NCBI RefSeq assembly: GCF_020905335.1
Contig: NZ_JAJJMN010000003.1
Location: 124,001-188,000, forward strand
DNA from: Flavobacterium lipolyticum
Lineage (GTDB): Bacteria; Bacteroidota; Bacteroidia; Flavobacteriales; Flavobacteriaceae
DNA length: 64,000 nt
Reading direction: 5' to 3'
Position numbers and translations under genes: made by a program
Part shown: in pieces, positions 40,686 to 49,194 of the stretch
How the letters are laid out: each line of letters opens with the position of its first letter
How positions within the stretch are numbered: the first letter of the stretch is position 1
The notes under the pieces: model-generated
Seen by the model: only the letters and a program-made list of their open reading frames with translations
Databases searched by the model: none
Told to the model about the DNA's origin: nothing

Positions 40686-42737
40686 ATGGGAAAAACATTT
40701 GTATACAATACAGGAGCAGCGGCCGATGATATAAAAAAAGAAGAACTACGCCTGACTTTTGGGATTTTTATAGACGGCACACTCAATAATAAAACGAATA
40801 CCGATATGCGTAACAAACATAGTCGGGGTAAGGATGCAGACGGAAATATTGATTATTCAAAAGACAATGCTACGCTGGAAAGTGAAGACGAAAAAAAATA
40901 TAAAAAAATAAAGAATAAAGGACGCATAGAAGAACTTCTCTCCAAGAAAAATAAAACTCCTGCTGAGGAAGCGGAGTTTAAAGCTATTGATGAAAGAGAC
41001 AAATATCTCGTTGCCTCCTATAGAGTTCCTTTAAACGAGTTTGGTCTGGATCGTATGGGAACAGATAACAGTTATAGTAACGATTACACCAATGTGGCAC
41101 GCATGTGGCAATGCTGTGAACAAAAAAAATACGCCATTTATGTACCCGGTATGGGAACGGATCACCTAATGCGCGACAGCACAGACGGTTTTGCTTTTGG
41201 TTCAGGACAAACGGGTATACGGGCAAGAGTGCGTAACGCTTGTGAGCAAATTGCAGATAAAGTAGCACAGAAGTTGGACGGAAGTTCCGAAGAAACTAAA
41301 CTTGCCCAAATCACACTCGATGTATTTGGATTCAGCCGAGGTGCTGCTACGGCAAGAAATCTGGTTTACGAGGTAAACCATGATAGCGGTTACGCAAATG
41401 CAGTAAAAAAACAAATCCCTTGTGGAGTAGAATATATTGAAAGGCCCTATTCGGAATCCGGTAGTGTACGTATACAAAAAATGCGAACAGCCTTTGTTGA
41501 TGTTGATAATTATGAGATAAACAATAAGTATTTAGTAGGAGATCAGCTGCCTAAGATGGGGCATTTAGGATACAGTTTACTAAAAAAAACCGGCCTTGAT
41601 TTTCATGATTTAAAAAATGTAGAGATCATCGTCCGTTTCGTAGGGATTTATGATACTGTTTCCTCTTATTTTGAGGAGAATGGTGTTCGGGATCATTACG
41701 ACGATTATGGAAATGTGAAAGACGAAGGAGGCAAGCTCCTGAAAGAAGCCTGGTCAACACATTTTAATGATGATATTGCCGAGCTGCACCTGAATAATTT
41801 ATACTGCCAAAAAGTAGTACACTTTACAGCAAAAGACGAACATCGTCAAAATTTTGCCCTTACCCGAATCAATCAAATTCCTGGCAGATACATCGAAAAG
41901 AATTTTCCGGGAGTACATTGCGATATAGGTGGAGCTTACATGACCGAGAAAGAAGTTGTTGATGAAATCGGAACTCAAATGAAAGACAGACATTATGTTT
42001 CTGTTTTTCCAAATGGTTTTTTTGATGATAAAATGGGGTTAGAGGCACTAAGAAGAGACCTGATCAGACAGTATTGGTATAAAGAAGATCAAATCGAAAA
42101 AAAAATTCAATGGAGTTTTCCACCTTATCATAAACTTACAGGAACCCGTGGAAAAAAAATAGAAGGCACCGAAGATCAGTATGAAGGCGTTAAAAAAGAG
42201 TACAGTTATATTCCGCTGCACTTTATGGAAACGTATGCCAAAAGTACTGAAATGAAGCAGTATTTTGTAGAAGAAACAACTGTGAAATTTCCATTAGATG
42301 ATTTTCTAACAGGTGTAGAAAGCTATTTAACACCTTATGCACTGGATGAAACCAACGAGGTGAAAGAATGGGATTTCATCAGTGACGAAGTAATCGAACA
42401 AAGAAGACTGGAAAGGATAGAAAAGCAGAGATGCGAAGCGGAAATACAAAGTATAGAGCAAAAACTCAAAAATCATACTTATGAATACGAAGAGCTTAAA
42501 ATACCAATCGACAATTTACGGGTAGAACAATATAAACCTAAATTAGACTTTGAGACGCTTAAAATACCACAAAAAGAGCCTGAAATGAAAACATATACTA
42601 TAGAGGGAGTTACTGTTGTTGGTTACAGCTCACAAACCATGTTGAGAAAGTTAAGGAATGAATACCTGCATTGGTCCTCAACAAGAGATTGGTTCGGGAT
42701 GCAGCCCAATGAAGGCAGAAAAAGAAAAATACATTAA
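40686..42737 (+). CDS. Tle1-like T6SS phospholipase effector (DUF2235)
   Basis: 683 residues. The N-terminal alpha/beta-hydrolase domain (DUF2235) shows FGIFIDGTLNNKTNTDMRN at the start and the nucleophile elbow FGFSRGAATARN (serine about residue 217). Later acidic and histidine residues (VGIYDTVSSYF, PGVHCDIGGAY) complete the catalytic set seen in Tle1 phospholipases. The C-terminal 200 residues are helical and charged and could bind VgrG or an adaptor. It has no signal peptide, as expected for a T6SS-delivered toxin. The upstream lipoprotein is its likely immunity partner. Confidence 0.9.
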   Translation: MGKTFVYNTGAAADDIKKEELRLTFGIFIDGTLNNKTNTDMRNKHSRGKDADGNIDYSKDNATLESEDEKKYKKIKNKGRIEELLSKKNKTPAEEAEFKAIDERDKYLVASYRVPLNEFGLDRMGTDNSYSNDYTNVARMWQCCEQKKYAIYVPGMGTDHLMRDSTDGFAFGSGQTGIRARVRNACEQIADKVAQKLDGSSEETKLAQITLDVFGFSRGAATARNLVYEVNHDSGYANAVKKQIPCGVEYIERPYSESGSVRIQKMRTAFVDVDNYEINNKYLVGDQLPKMGHLGYSLLKKTGLDFHDLKNVEIIVRFVGIYDTVSSYFEENGVRDHYDDYGNVKDEGGKLLKEAWSTHFNDDIAELHLNNLYCQKVVHFTAKDEHRQNFALTRINQIPGRYIEKNFPGVHCDIGGAYMTEKEVVDEIGTQMKDRHYVSVFPNGFFDDKMGLEALRRDLIRQYWYKEDQIEKKIQWSFPPYHKLTGTRGKKIEGTEDQYEGVKKEYSYIPLHFMETYAKSTEMKQYFVEETTVKFPLDDFLTGVESYLTPYALDETNEVKEWDFISDEVIEQRRLERIEKQRCEAEIQSIEQKLKNHTYEYEELKIPIDNLRVEQYKPKLDFETLKIPQKEPEMKTYTIEGVTVVGYSSQTMLRKLRNEYLHWSSTRDWFGMQPNEGRKRKIH

Positions 42738-42740
42738 AGT

Positions 42741-43487
42741 ATGACCTATTTAGATTACGATGTTGTATTTCCTGAGCTTGATAAAATAAATGAGTTTGTA
42801 TTTGAAACGGTAACAACAGATTTCTCGAATCCAAAAAAGATAAAAAAAATAAATTACACCCGAAAGATTGCTATCACGAGGTACAAAGACAACGGAAATG
42901 ATAAGTTGTTTCAGTTGTTTCTTTCCGAGATCGAAATCACAAGTAATTTATCTACAGAGAATATGATTTTTCTTAAAAGAATAGGAGCTGCTTTTGACGA
43001 AGTTGAAGTAGAAGTAAATAACTATGGTAAAATAATCAAAATAGTAAACTTTGGGGAACTGGGAAAACGATGGGAAATTGTTCGTGCCAAATTGGCTATA
43101 GATAATGTTGGTTTTGTTACAGAATCATACCTGCAGGATATTAGCAGTTCGGTAGAAGACGAGCAAAAAATGATAACCTTCTTCTCCGATTATAAAATGT
43201 TTGGTTTGTATTTTTTTAGTTTATATAGAAACCCGTCTCCTATTGAGCGGCAAAAAAAAATAATAGATTGTGGGAGCACTGTAATGTTGGAACGCATTTA
43301 TCCAAAAGATGAAAAATTGGACACCTACTTCATATCAGGAAAACCTTTTGGAGAGAATGCAGAGACAGATAGCATAAAATATGATGGTACTGTAGAGTAC
43401 AGAGAACATCAGATAGAATTGGCAACATTAGAAATAGAAAAAGAAAGATTGAGCATTTTGTATAACATTAATAAAACATCACTTTAA
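42741..43487 (+). CDS. Unknown protein between Tle1 and PAAR-like genes; adaptor candidate
   Basis: 248 residues, soluble, no signal peptide and no recognised domain. It begins 3 bp after the tle gene and its stop overlaps the next start by one base (TAATG), so it is made together with the effector and the tip protein. Effector-to-spike adaptors (such as DUF4123 or DUF2169 proteins) occupy this position in other systems, but this sequence resembles neither. It may be a new adaptor type. Confidence 0.75.
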   Translation: MTYLDYDVVFPELDKINEFVFETVTTDFSNPKKIKKINYTRKIAITRYKDNGNDKLFQLFLSEIEITSNLSTENMIFLKRIGAAFDEVEVEVNNYGKIIKIVNFGELGKRWEIVRAKLAIDNVGFVTESYLQDISSSVEDEQKMITFFSDYKMFGLYFFSLYRNPSPIERQKKIIDCGSTVMLERIYPKDEKLDTYFISGKPFGENAETDSIKYDGTVEYREHQIELATLEIEKERLSILYNINKTSL

Positions 43488-44200
43488 TGGCAAAACCAGA
43501 TAATACTCAAAAACGAAAAGAACGCGAGGAAAAAGAGGAAGCCGAGGATGGCTTAAAATTTGTTATCGACAGAGCCAAACTAAAATGTGACTTATGTACC
43601 GTTCCGGAAGGCGATTTAAAAGTAAATTTTGACACTCCAACCATACAAGACAAAAAAGTAGCAACGATCGTCGAGAAAGACAAAAAGAGTGTAATCTTTA
43701 AAGGCAACTGCAAAAAAAGCCCTCAGAGTTCAAGTCCATGCGCTTCAGTAATGCAGCTTGCCGACTGGAAAGATGTGGGAACAGTGTATTTTCAGGAAAA
43801 ATTTCCATTACTTCTTAAAAGTACGATTAAATGCAATTATGGAGGAGTAGATATTAAAATCACAGACTCTGCGCAACGCAATGCACCAGAAAAGATTGAT
43901 ACTACAGCTGCGCCTGTGCCAGATTTAGAAAAAAGAATTGTAGAACTTTACTGGACGTATAATGACACCAAATTAGCTAAAAAGTCGAGATTTTATGTAG
44001 ACATGAATTTGGTTGTAAAGACCTTGAATTATAAAGAAGGGGAGAGTGTCACAGTATCTATAAAAAGTGAAGATGGGAAACCGTTGACGGATAATTTAAC
44101 TGAATTAAATCTTACAGGAACTGTTGGTAAAAGTGATACTGTAATTTTTGAAAAGGTCCTAAAAGACTACACTCTAAATTTATTAGAAACAGATAATTAA
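43487..44200 (+). CDS. PAAR-like spike-tip protein (DUF4280)
   Basis: 237 residues. After a charged start, residues about 25-130 match the DUF4280 PAAR-like fold: AKLKCDLCTVPEGDLKVNFDTPTIQDK, then FKGNCKKSPQSSSPCASVMQL, then KSTIKCNYGGVDIKI. Paired cysteines would hold a metal at the tip. A beta-sandwich-like C-terminal domain (about 145-237) follows. This would cap VgrG-1 and connect the cargo. Confidence 0.85.
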   Translation: MAKPDNTQKRKEREEKEEAEDGLKFVIDRAKLKCDLCTVPEGDLKVNFDTPTIQDKKVATIVEKDKKSVIFKGNCKKSPQSSSPCASVMQLADWKDVGTVYFQEKFPLLLKSTIKCNYGGVDIKITDSAQRNAPEKIDTTAAPVPDLEKRIVELYWTYNDTKLAKKSRFYVDMNLVVKTLNYKEGESVTVSIKSEDGKPLTDNLTELNLTGTVGKSDTVIFEKVLKDYTLNLLETDN

Positions 44201-44239
44201 GGAGGAAAAAAAACGAAAATAAAGCAAGTAAGAAAAATT

Positions 44240-44956
44240 ATGGATTTTGAAAAGATAATTCCAATAGAATTAATGCAACGTAATATTGTAGCTAGTGTTG
44301 GGGGTGTTCAGGCAAGGGTAGTAGCAGCCACAAGACCAAAATGGGATGATATGATAAAGAATTATCCAAACACATCGGTAGATACAGTTAAACTTTATAA
44401 TGATATAGGTAATGGTTTAATAGATTTATACAAAAAAGCACCCGAAGATTGGGAAAACACTTGTTCTTTTAGGATGAGTAGAGGGTTAAATTTAAGTGGT
44501 TTCAAACTTCCAAAAGATAATTCAAAATATAGAGAAAAAGGTTCTAGCGGTGGGGTACATGTAGGAACAAGTACGGGAGTGACAAAAAACTATTATTGGT
44601 ATAGAGTAAAAGAATTGGGAAAATATTTAGAAGACCATTTAGGGGCTCCTGAGTTTGATGTAACACTTAAGAGAGCTAATTTAGGCGAAATAAAAGTTGG
44701 TTTGTCAACAACAGATTGGAGTAAGCTCAGTAAACTGAAAGGAATTGTTATGTTTAAAGTTTCAGGATGGGGAAATGCTTCAGGGCATTTTACTTTGTGG
44801 GATGGTAAAAACTTAATATATCCCGGAGATCCACGTCATGATGATCCTTCTAGTGAGCTTTATTATTTTAATATGAAATATGAAGCCTATCATCCTATCA
44901 AGAAGAAAAATATTGTTATACAAACAGATGAAATAAAGTTATGGGAATTAAAATAA
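44240..44956 (+). CDS. tae4: T6SS amidase effector Tae4
   Basis: 238 residues. Tae4 enzymes are NlpC/P60-type amidases that cut the peptide stem of peptidoglycan. The catalytic cysteine is in ENTCSFRMSRGLN (residue 75), and the histidine in NASGHFTLWDG (residue 183) is followed by an Asp. The family pattern YYWYRVKELGKYL in between is also present. It has no signal peptide. An RBS-like GGAGG lies after the previous stop. Three Tai4-like immunity genes follow, the first overlapping this gene by 16 bp. Confidence 0.93.
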   Translation: MDFEKIIPIELMQRNIVASVGGVQARVVAATRPKWDDMIKNYPNTSVDTVKLYNDIGNGLIDLYKKAPEDWENTCSFRMSRGLNLSGFKLPKDNSKYREKGSSGGVHVGTSTGVTKNYYWYRVKELGKYLEDHLGAPEFDVTLKRANLGEIKVGLSTTDWSKLSKLKGIVMFKVSGWGNASGHFTLWDGKNLIYPGDPRHDDPSSELYYFNMKYEAYHPIKKKNIVIQTDEIKLWELK

Positions 44957-45354
44957 AAAAGAATAACTATTTATTGTTATTTGTGCTTTTAATTTTTACA
45001 AAAGCAATAGGGCAGAATAAAGTAGCAGAAATAAAAAAATATGCTTTTAATAAATGTTTAAGCTACAATTATCAAAAAATTGATTCAACCTTTTATAACA
45101 CTTATAAAGATGCTTCGGGAGTTCAAATTTCAATAAACGGTAATTTTTTAGAAGATGATGAGCTTAAAAATAAAGTAATAGATTATGCTATTGCAATAAC
45201 TGGTTTGTATTATTCTCAGAAAAATAATTTGCACTTTGAGACAGGAGACAGAAATATTGTTCTTTGTAATTGTTTTGCTTTTTATGAATCCAAAGGTTTG
45301 GATTTATTTGTGAAGAAAATAGTTAATGTTAAAGATAAAATTCGAAAAAAGTAA
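44941..45354 (+). CDS. Tai4-like immunity protein, copy 1
   Basis: 137 residues with a signal peptide (cleavage about residue 24, AIGQ). A periplasmic helical protein with paired cysteines: KKYAFNKCLSYNY near the start and VLCNCFAFYESKGLDLFVKK near the end, matching the Tai4 pattern. It overlaps the end of tae4 in another frame, indicating coupled expression. It is expected to block Tae4 in the periplasm. Confidence 0.85.
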   Translation: MGIKIKKNNYLLLFVLLIFTKAIGQNKVAEIKKYAFNKCLSYNYQKIDSTFYNTYKDASGVQISINGNFLEDDELKNKVIDYAIAITGLYYSQKNNLHFETGDRNIVLCNCFAFYESKGLDLFVKKIVNVKDKIRKK

Positions 45355-45536
45355 AATTGCAATATTAATAAGTTATCATTCTGCCACTGTTTATCAGTTC
45401 AGTTTAGTCTAAATATAAAAATGATAAAAATTTTCTTGAAAAATAATAAATAGAGAGGATTCGTTTGTATAATATTTTTTTATTACCTGAAGTAGAAAAT
45501 TCAATAGGATTTAGTACAAACAAATAGATTAAGAGT

Positions 45537-45938
45537 ATGGTAATTAAAATAATAAAGCTATTTTCTTTTGTGAGCATCTTTTTATGCACTATCATTAGCT
45601 CTGCTCAAACCGTTGATATAAAACTAAAATTCGCGAAGAAGTATGCTTATTGTAATTGTATTTACACTAATAATGTCAAATTAGATGAAAAATACTTAAG
45701 TAATAAGTTCCAAATAAGTGATAAATCGAGTAAAGAGTTCATCGAATTGGGAAAAATTAAAGAGCGTGACAGTGAGAAAATTAGAAGCTTCACAGAAAAA
45801 ATAACGGGCGGTTTTTATTTGATTGAAAGTCCGTACTATTCTGAAAGCGGCGATAGTAATACAATTACAAGTACGTGTTTGGAATTTTATGAATCTAAAG
45901 AACTGGATAAATTTATAAAGAAATTGTACAAGAAATAA
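45537..45938 (+). CDS. Tai4-like immunity protein, copy 2
   Basis: 133 residues with a signal peptide (cleavage about residue 23, ISSAQ). It shares the layout of its neighbours (KKYAYCNCIYTN early, STCLEFYESKELDKFIKK at the end) but the middle has diverged. It lies 182 bp after copy 1. It may protect against another Tae4 variant. Confidence 0.8.
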   Translation: MVIKIIKLFSFVSIFLCTIISSAQTVDIKLKFAKKYAYCNCIYTNNVKLDEKYLSNKFQISDKSSKEFIELGKIKERDSEKIRSFTEKITGGFYLIESPYYSESGDSNTITSTCLEFYESKELDKFIKKLYKK

Positions 45939-46084
45939 GAAAGTGGTACTTTTTTGGCAACTATTTTAGTCCTAGAAAAAACGGATATATTAAGCTTAGT
46001 ATGTCTAACTAAACTTGAAATATTTTTTTATTCTTATGAAAAGAATTTTCAATTAGAGTTAGTGTAAGCAAACAGGTTAAAAAT

Positions 46085-46453
46085 ATGGGAACTAAAATAA
46101 TTTTAAGTTTTTTATTGATTGGAAGCATTGCCTATACTCAATCAAAAGATGAAGTACATTTGCTTAAGCAGTATTCATTGCAAAAATGTTTAAAAATCAA
46201 CTATCATTCGGTTGACTCAACATTTATTAGCCACGACTATTCCGCGTCATATATGCTTCAAGTAAAAAATGCAGATTATAATATGTTAAATAAACTGGAT
46301 GACTTTACTGCAAAAAATACCTCACAGTTTTATGAGATGGGAGTATCTGAAAATCTTGAAGATAGTAAAGCAAACTATATTTTCTGTCATTGTATGGATT
46401 TTTACGAATCGAAAGAATTGGATAAATTCATAAAAAAAGTATTGAAAAAATAA
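46085..46453 (+). CDS. Tai4-like immunity protein, copy 3
   Basis: 122 residues with a signal peptide (cleavage about residue 17, AYTQ). It contains LKQYSLQKCLKINYHSVDSTF early and FCHCMDFYESKELDKFIKK at the end. It is closer to copy 1 in the N-terminal half and to copy 2 at the C-terminus. It lies 146 bp after copy 2, the last gene of module 1. Confidence 0.82.
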   Translation: MGTKIILSFLLIGSIAYTQSKDEVHLLKQYSLQKCLKINYHSVDSTFISHDYSASYMLQVKNADYNMLNKLDDFTAKNTSQFYEMGVSENLEDSKANYIFCHCMDFYESKELDKFIKKVLKK

Positions 46454-46610
46454 GAAAGAGAGAGGTAGGATTTTTTTTATACGACTATTTTGGTTGTAAA
46501 AGAAAAAGATGAATTTTCTGTCAGCCCCCGTAAATGCTGGATTCTTACATTTTGGATTAGCTTAAAGCAATATTTTTTCTTTATTTCTATGAAAAAGATT
46601 ACGAATCAAC

Positions 46611-46640
46611 TTGTTTTTCAAAATTGTATTTGTATATTCG
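46611..46640 (+). promoter_or_regulatory. Conserved promoter before hcp-2
   Basis: TTG at 46611-46613, a 19-bp spacer, and TATATTCG at 46633-46640, the same boxes as before hcp-1. Confidence 0.65.
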
Positions 46641-46644
46641 TACA

Positions 46645-46750
46645 AATATTGATTGCGAATCACCCTCATCTTCCTACAAGAAGCAATTATAAAAAGTACG
46701 TTAGTACAAAAAGAGGTATTCTAAAATCATGTAGAATACCTCTTTTTTTT
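46645..46750 (+). ncRNA. Structured leader or small RNA before hcp-2
   Basis: Almost identical to the leader of hcp-1, including the AGAGGTATTCTA / TAGAATACCTCT hairpin and T tract (about 46713-46748). The hcp-2 ATG is about 70 bp further on. Confidence 0.5.
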
Positions 46751-46820
46751 GTTCATACTAGTCATACAAAAGGAAAGAGGATTCTAAAAAAACAATTTTT
46801 AACAACTTAAATTTTTTATT

Positions 46821-47216
46821 ATGGCATTTAAAGCAGTTTTAGAATTCGAAGGAAACGAGTACCAAGTATTATTCTCAAAAGTTGATATGTTAAGACATAC
46901 TGACGGTAAAGGAGCTGTTTCTTCTGAAATTAAAGGAGGAAGATTAAACTTAAGAGTAAAATCTACAGACAACACTACAGTTATCGAACAAGCGGTAAAC
47001 AGTCAACACAAACCAGTAAGCGGAAAAGTAAAATTTTTCAAAGCTGACTCTGAGCAAGTAATGAAAGAACTTTCTTTTGAAAATGCTTTTATTGTATTCT
47101 TTAGCGAGCAGTTAGACGCTTTGGCCGAAACTCCAATGACTACTGAGATTACATTCTCTGCAGAGAAAATTACATTAGGTAATGCTACATTAGATAACAA
47201 CTGGGCTAAAATCTAA
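46821..47216 (+). CDS. tssD: T6SS tube protein Hcp/TssD, copy 2
   Basis: 131 residues, 127 of them identical to copy 1. The duplicated block reaches about 320 bp upstream to cover promoter and leader, so the whole expression unit was copied. It heads effector module 2 and has its own terminator. Confidence 0.96.
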   Translation: MAFKAVLEFEGNEYQVLFSKVDMLRHTDGKGAVSSEIKGGRLNLRVKSTDNTTVIEQAVNSQHKPVSGKVKFFKADSEQVMKELSFENAFIVFFSEQLDALAETPMTTEITFSAEKITLGNATLDNNWAKI

Positions 47217-47231
47217 TTTTAGCTGGTTGTG

Positions 47232-47268
47232 AAAACAAGAAGCGATACCATATCGCTTCTTGTTTTCT
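47232..47268 (+). terminator. Terminator after hcp-2
   Basis: An ACAAGAAGCGATA / TATCGCTTCTTGT stem followed by TTTTCTT. It has the same outer stem as the hcp-1 terminator but a different loop side. From here to 47593 no gene is seen. Confidence 0.85.
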
Positions 47269-47593
47269 TAAAAATAAAAAGATCCGAATTTTAGGCCTTA
47301 GTTTTAGCGGTTCAGTTGAAGGAAAATCTTAGTAAAAGATTTTTGTTCGGCCTGTTTTTAGTTCCGTTATCAGAAAGTTGAAATAATTTTTTCTTTTTAG
47401 GCAGTAGATAAGTGTATTTCTAAAATTTACTTTTCTATGGGATTTTATAGTAAAGCAATTTTAATAGGGCAGTCTTCTTAATAAAATAACCCCCAAACCC
47501 CAATGATACCAAAAAAAAATACCTACGAAATAAATCCCCAAAAGAGATATTGTTTTATGACTATTGAGGTATCTCAATCTAATAAATAATCTC

Positions 47594-48457
47594 ATGGCTA
47601 AAACTTCATCTTCAGGAAAACATAAGAACGCCAGTTCATTAGGAGTCAAAGGACCTCAGTATAATAGACAAACAGGTCAATGGGAAAATACGGATAAAGT
47701 GGGCGCAATGATGCAAAGAAGAAGCCCGCAAGGTAATCGTGTAGCCGAAGATGTTAAAGCTAAAGCTATAAGCTCACCACCTAAAAAAGAAAAACCTGTA
47801 CATCATCAGTTTTTGACCACAATTGCAGTCGAAATATACGATTTTGCAAAAGCAAAAGGAGCATCGTCCCAAGGTGCATTATTAGTATTGGCACAGGCAA
47901 GTTTAGAAAGTGGATATGGAGCATCCGCAATAAAACATGGGGACTATAACCTATTTGGAGTTATGGGAAAACCCTTCAAAAGAAGTACCAGTCATGGTAC
48001 AGTTAAAGATTACTCCAATTTGGGTGGTTATCAAGCCGCTTTGACGGATTATTTTAACAAAATAGATAAAAACTGGAGTCATTTTTCCAGTATAATAAAA
48101 AATGACACCATAACTGCAGATGATATTGATAAGGCTTTTAATACCGGAACATATTATCCTACAGCTAAAGAAAGACATGGAGGAAAGTACGCCTATAATG
48201 CTGATATGGACAGCAGTGGTGCCAATCATTATGGTGAACATCTGCTCAAACAAATCGGTGGAGTAAAGAAGCGTTTCAAAAATAGTTTAGAGTTTCAGAT
48301 AGAAGCTAATAAAGAAAGGTTAAAGGAAATAAATACAATCCTGACAGGCAATTCACTTTTATTTACTGATCCCGTAAAAAGCACACTGGAAGAAGAAAAG
48401 AGGCAGTTGGTGATTCAGAACGAAAAATTTAACACCATTTCAAATGAAATTAACTAG
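47594..48457 (+). CDS. Glucosaminidase-domain T6SS effector
   Basis: The start is set at ATG 47594 (MAKTSSSGKHKN); the frame is open ten codons further upstream. The protein has 287 residues. The N-terminal 75 residues are basic and disordered. Residues about 80-230 form a glucosaminidase/LytG-type domain with the catalytic glutamate in LAQASLESGYGASA, then DYNLFGVMGK and the YPTAKERHGGKYA region. A charged helical tail follows. There is no signal peptide although the substrate is cell wall, which points to T6SS delivery. A lipoprotein gene overlaps its end by 14 bp. Confidence 0.85.
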   Translation: MAKTSSSGKHKNASSLGVKGPQYNRQTGQWENTDKVGAMMQRRSPQGNRVAEDVKAKAISSPPKKEKPVHHQFLTTIAVEIYDFAKAKGASSQGALLVLAQASLESGYGASAIKHGDYNLFGVMGKPFKRSTSHGTVKDYSNLGGYQAALTDYFNKIDKNWSHFSSIIKNDTITADDIDKAFNTGTYYPTAKERHGGKYAYNADMDSSGANHYGEHLLKQIGGVKKRFKNSLEFQIEANKERLKEINTILTGNSLLFTDPVKSTLEEEKRQLVIQNEKFNTISNEIN

Positions 48458-49100
48458 TGAACTTAAGTTACTTATAATCTTAACTTTTTTTGTTTTTCTT
48501 GGATGTAATTCGAAGAATAAAGAAAATGTTATTTCGATAAATGAAGTTAAAAAGGAACAGGTAAAATTTGAAATTGACAGCTTAGAAGTTAAAGACCGAA
48601 AAGGACTTTTATATACCATTAAATATTATAAAGATAGTATTTATGTGAACCAGGGCAGAAATAACATTATTAGAATAGCATATCCAAATCGATTCGATAA
48701 TGTATTTCCCATAAATGGTCTTATTGCCAATGATAAATCGACAAACGTTTACATCACAAATAATCATATTCTATTATTGCCCCTGAGTGAAGTAAATAAT
48801 AGAATAAATCTGATTGCAATTGATTTAATTAATAAAAAAGAAATTAATTATCAGTTCAAACAAAGATCTGATATCATTACAACCGGGATTAATTCTTTTT
48901 ATTTTAATGAAAAAAACAACATAATTATAAGTGCAAACAGCTTAAATTATGAAGGAAAAACAACCATTCATTATTACAAAATTGGTAAAAATTTAATTAC
49001 GCATCAAGGTACTAAAGAGTTGAATTTAACCCCCGAAATGTTAGAGAACAACGAGGCATTGTTGAGGTTTTTAAATACAGATAATAATAACATTCCTTAA
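48444..49100 (+). CDS. Lipoprotein, candidate immunity to the glucosaminidase
   Basis: 218 residues with a lipoprotein signal (FVFLGC, Cys about residue 21). No recognised domain; beta-rich with many charged residues. Overlap with the effector gene (14 bp, other frame) means coupled translation, typical of effector-immunity pairs. Envelope localisation fits protection against a cell-wall enzyme. Confidence 0.78.
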   Translation: MKLTSELKLLIILTFFVFLGCNSKNKENVISINEVKKEQVKFEIDSLEVKDRKGLLYTIKYYKDSIYVNQGRNNIIRIAYPNRFDNVFPINGLIANDKSTNVYITNNHILLLPLSEVNNRINLIAIDLINKKEINYQFKQRSDIITTGINSFYFNEKNNIIISANSLNYEGKTTIHYYKIGKNLITHQGTKELNLTPEMLENNEALLRFLNTDNNNIP

Positions 49101-49194
49101 ATACATTAATCGATACGAGATTTATAAAAATTAATTAACACCACACTGATCCGATAGATATAAATAGTTAGTACTAACTAAAAAGATTAAAATA

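Noticed and set aside
46490..46810. ORF of 106 codons before hcp-2
   Set aside because: It crosses the promoter, leader and hairpin that are conserved as non-coding sequence, and the frame is not kept before hcp-1.
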